Source of the DNA: Phycisphaerales bacterium
Lineage (GTDB): Bacteria > Planctomycetota > Phycisphaerae > Phycisphaerales > SM1A02
Length of the DNA stretch: 6,743 bases
Reading direction: 5' to 3'
Assembly: GCA_029243925.1 (NCBI GenBank)
Contig: JAQWRC010000402.1
Location: 1 to 6,743, forward strand
Below, piece by piece: positions 5,730 to 6,743 of this stretch (its first letter is position 1; each line of letters begins with the position of its first letter). The translations under genes were made by a program, and so were the position numbers. The notes under the pieces were generated by a model. It did no database searches. It saw nothing but the letters and a program-made list of their open reading frames with translations, and was not told the DNA's origin.

Positions 5730-6743
5730 TCAGGTTCCTGCGTGGTCTGCGGTTGTTTCTGGATGGCGCCCCATGCTGGTTGTTCGCATGGTGTTGGCCT
5801 GGGTGGTTAGATTTGGAGTCATCGTCTTGAACATGTGTTCAAACATCGCCGTCGGTGGCAATGGCTCGATGCCTTCAGCCTTCTTGACGACTTCCGCGAC
5901 GAACACCTCCGCTTCCTCAAGAAGCGCTGCGTGCTTCGTATCGTCCCAGAGGCCGCGAGCGTCGAGGTAGTTTCTCATTCGAATGAGCGGGTCACGCAGT
6001 TTCCACATTTCCAGCTCTTCCTCATCGCGGTAGCGTCGAGCATCGTCAGCCGTGGTGTGATCGCCGAGTCGATAGGTGATCGCTTCGATGAATGTCGGCC
6101 GGTTCGAGGTTCGTGCCCGTGTCGCCGCATCCCGAACCGCCTTGACGACGGCAAAGATGTCATTCCCGTCGACCTGAATGCAGTCCATACCGTAGGCCAG
6201 CCCACGCTGGGCAAGAGTCGGTGCGGAGCACTGTATTTTCGTCGGCACGGAAATGGCCCACGAGTTGTTCTGGCAGAAGAAGATGACGGGCAGATCGAGA
6301 TTTGCTGCGAAGTTCATCGCCTCGTGGAAGTCGCCTTCGCTTGTCGCACCGTCACCGAAGAAGGTGCATGCCACCGAATCTTCACCTCGGTACTTGTGGG
6401 ACCAGGCGAGGCCGGCGGCGTGAAGCATCTGCGTGCCGATTGGAATGGCCAGCGGGGTTACCTTGACGTCGTCGGGGATCTGGTTTCCGCGTTCGTCACC
6501 CATCCAGTGCAGGAGGATGTACTCCATGGGGAGGCCATGCCAGAAGAGGCCGGCATTTTCCCTGTAGCAGGGGACGAGCCAATCGGTCCTGCGCAATGCA
6601 TACGCGGCGCCCAGCGAGGTCACTTCCTGCCCGCGATTCTCCGGGTAGGTTCCCATGCGGCCACTGCGTTGAAGCTTGAATGCGATCTCGTCGAACTGCC
6701 TGCATGTCGTGACATGCTTGAACAGTGCAACAAGGTCCTCGTC
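5730..6743 (-). CDS. pdhA: Pyruvate dehydrogenase E1 component, alpha subunit (5' end outside window)
   Basis: The frame is open from the right edge of the window to TGA at 5732-5730, giving 337 visible residues; about 25-40 N-terminal residues are missing compared with the usual 360-370. The ATG at 6656 is internal: 29 in-frame codons before it (ending FDEIAFKLQRSGR) match the normal family N-terminal region. Seen: GTYPENRGQE, YRENAGLFWHGLP, GNQIPDDV, the TPP/Mg motif GDGATSEGDFHEAMNFA ending in QNN (visible residues 130-160), QVDGND, and YRLGDHTTADDARRYR with the loop His at about 229. The RQGR-GTY-like start, WHGLP and GNQIP are shared with Bacillus-type PdhA, supporting pyruvate as substrate. 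After the usual end around MFEHMFKTMTPNL there is a polar tail of about 25 residues. It is the first visible gene of the minus-strand operon, so the promoter lies beyond the window. Confidence 0.95.
   Translation of the reverse strand, partial: DEDLVALFKHVTTCRQFDEIAFKLQRSGRMGTYPENRGQEVTSLGAAYALRRTDWLVPCYRENAGLFWHGLPMEYILLHWMGDERGNQIPDDVKVTPLAIPIGTQMLHAAGLAWSHKYRGEDSVACTFFGDGATSEGDFHEAMNFAANLDLPVIFFCQNNSWAISVPTKIQCSAPTLAQRGLAYGMDCIQVDGNDIFAVVKAVRDAATRARTSNRPTFIEAITYRLGDHTTADDARRYRDEEELEMWKLRDPLIRMRNYLDARGLWDDTKHAALLEEAEVFVAEVVKKAEGIEPLPPTAMFEHMFKTMTPNLTTQANTMRTTSMGRHPETTADHAGT

Noticed and set aside
5730..6656. E1 alpha starting at the ATG at 6656
   Set aside because: In-frame codons continue upstream to the window edge and encode FDEIAFKLQRSGR, which fits the conserved N-terminal region of the family, so that ATG is an internal Met and the gene is cut by the window.

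Overview
The window looks like bacterial chromosome of moderate-to-high G+C. The best, though tentative, guess is a planctomycete-like or other Gram-negative marine-type bacterium. Three things suggest this: a large exported protein that mixes FG-GAP-type repeats with GxGY-type repeats, weak or absent Shine-Dalgarno sequences in front of several genes, and a heterotetrameric (alpha2beta2-type) pyruvate dehydrogenase E1. No rRNA, tRNA, CRISPR array, insertion sequence or phage gene was seen, and taxonomy cannot be settled from this sequence alone.

Layout. Positions 1-174 hold the last 57 codons of a plus-strand membrane protein, possibly an O-antigen ligase/polymerase-like protein. A 213-bp gap (175-387) follows, with short direct repeats, a palindrome and a small hairpin just before the next gene. 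The gene at 388-2568 (plus) encodes a 726-residue exported protein: signal peptide, one FG-GAP-like blade, about 280 residues of GxGY repeats, more FG-GAP-like blades, and a Ser/Asp-rich C-terminal tail. It converges with the minus-strand genes across only 14 bp.

The right-hand two thirds (2583-6743, minus strand) is one compact operon. Read in its own direction it is: pyruvate dehydrogenase E1 alpha (5' end outside the window), a 21-bp gap, E1 beta, a 16-bp gap, dihydrolipoyl acyltransferase E2, a 4-base GTGA overlap, and an MBL-fold metallo-hydrolase. The first three make the TPP-dependent decarboxylase and lipoyl acyltransferase of a 2-oxoacid dehydrogenase complex. Sequence features resemble the Bacillus-type PdhA/PdhB/PdhC more than the single-chain AceE type. 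No E3 (dihydrolipoamide dehydrogenase) gene is present in the window. Its common place after E2 is taken by the hydrolase, which appears translationally coupled to E2.

Most of the window is ordinary metabolism. The least ordinary parts are the mosaic repeat protein with its possible C-terminal tag, and the coupling of an uncharacterised metallo-hydrolase to the dehydrogenase operon. I saw no convincing evidence of a wholly new multi-gene system.
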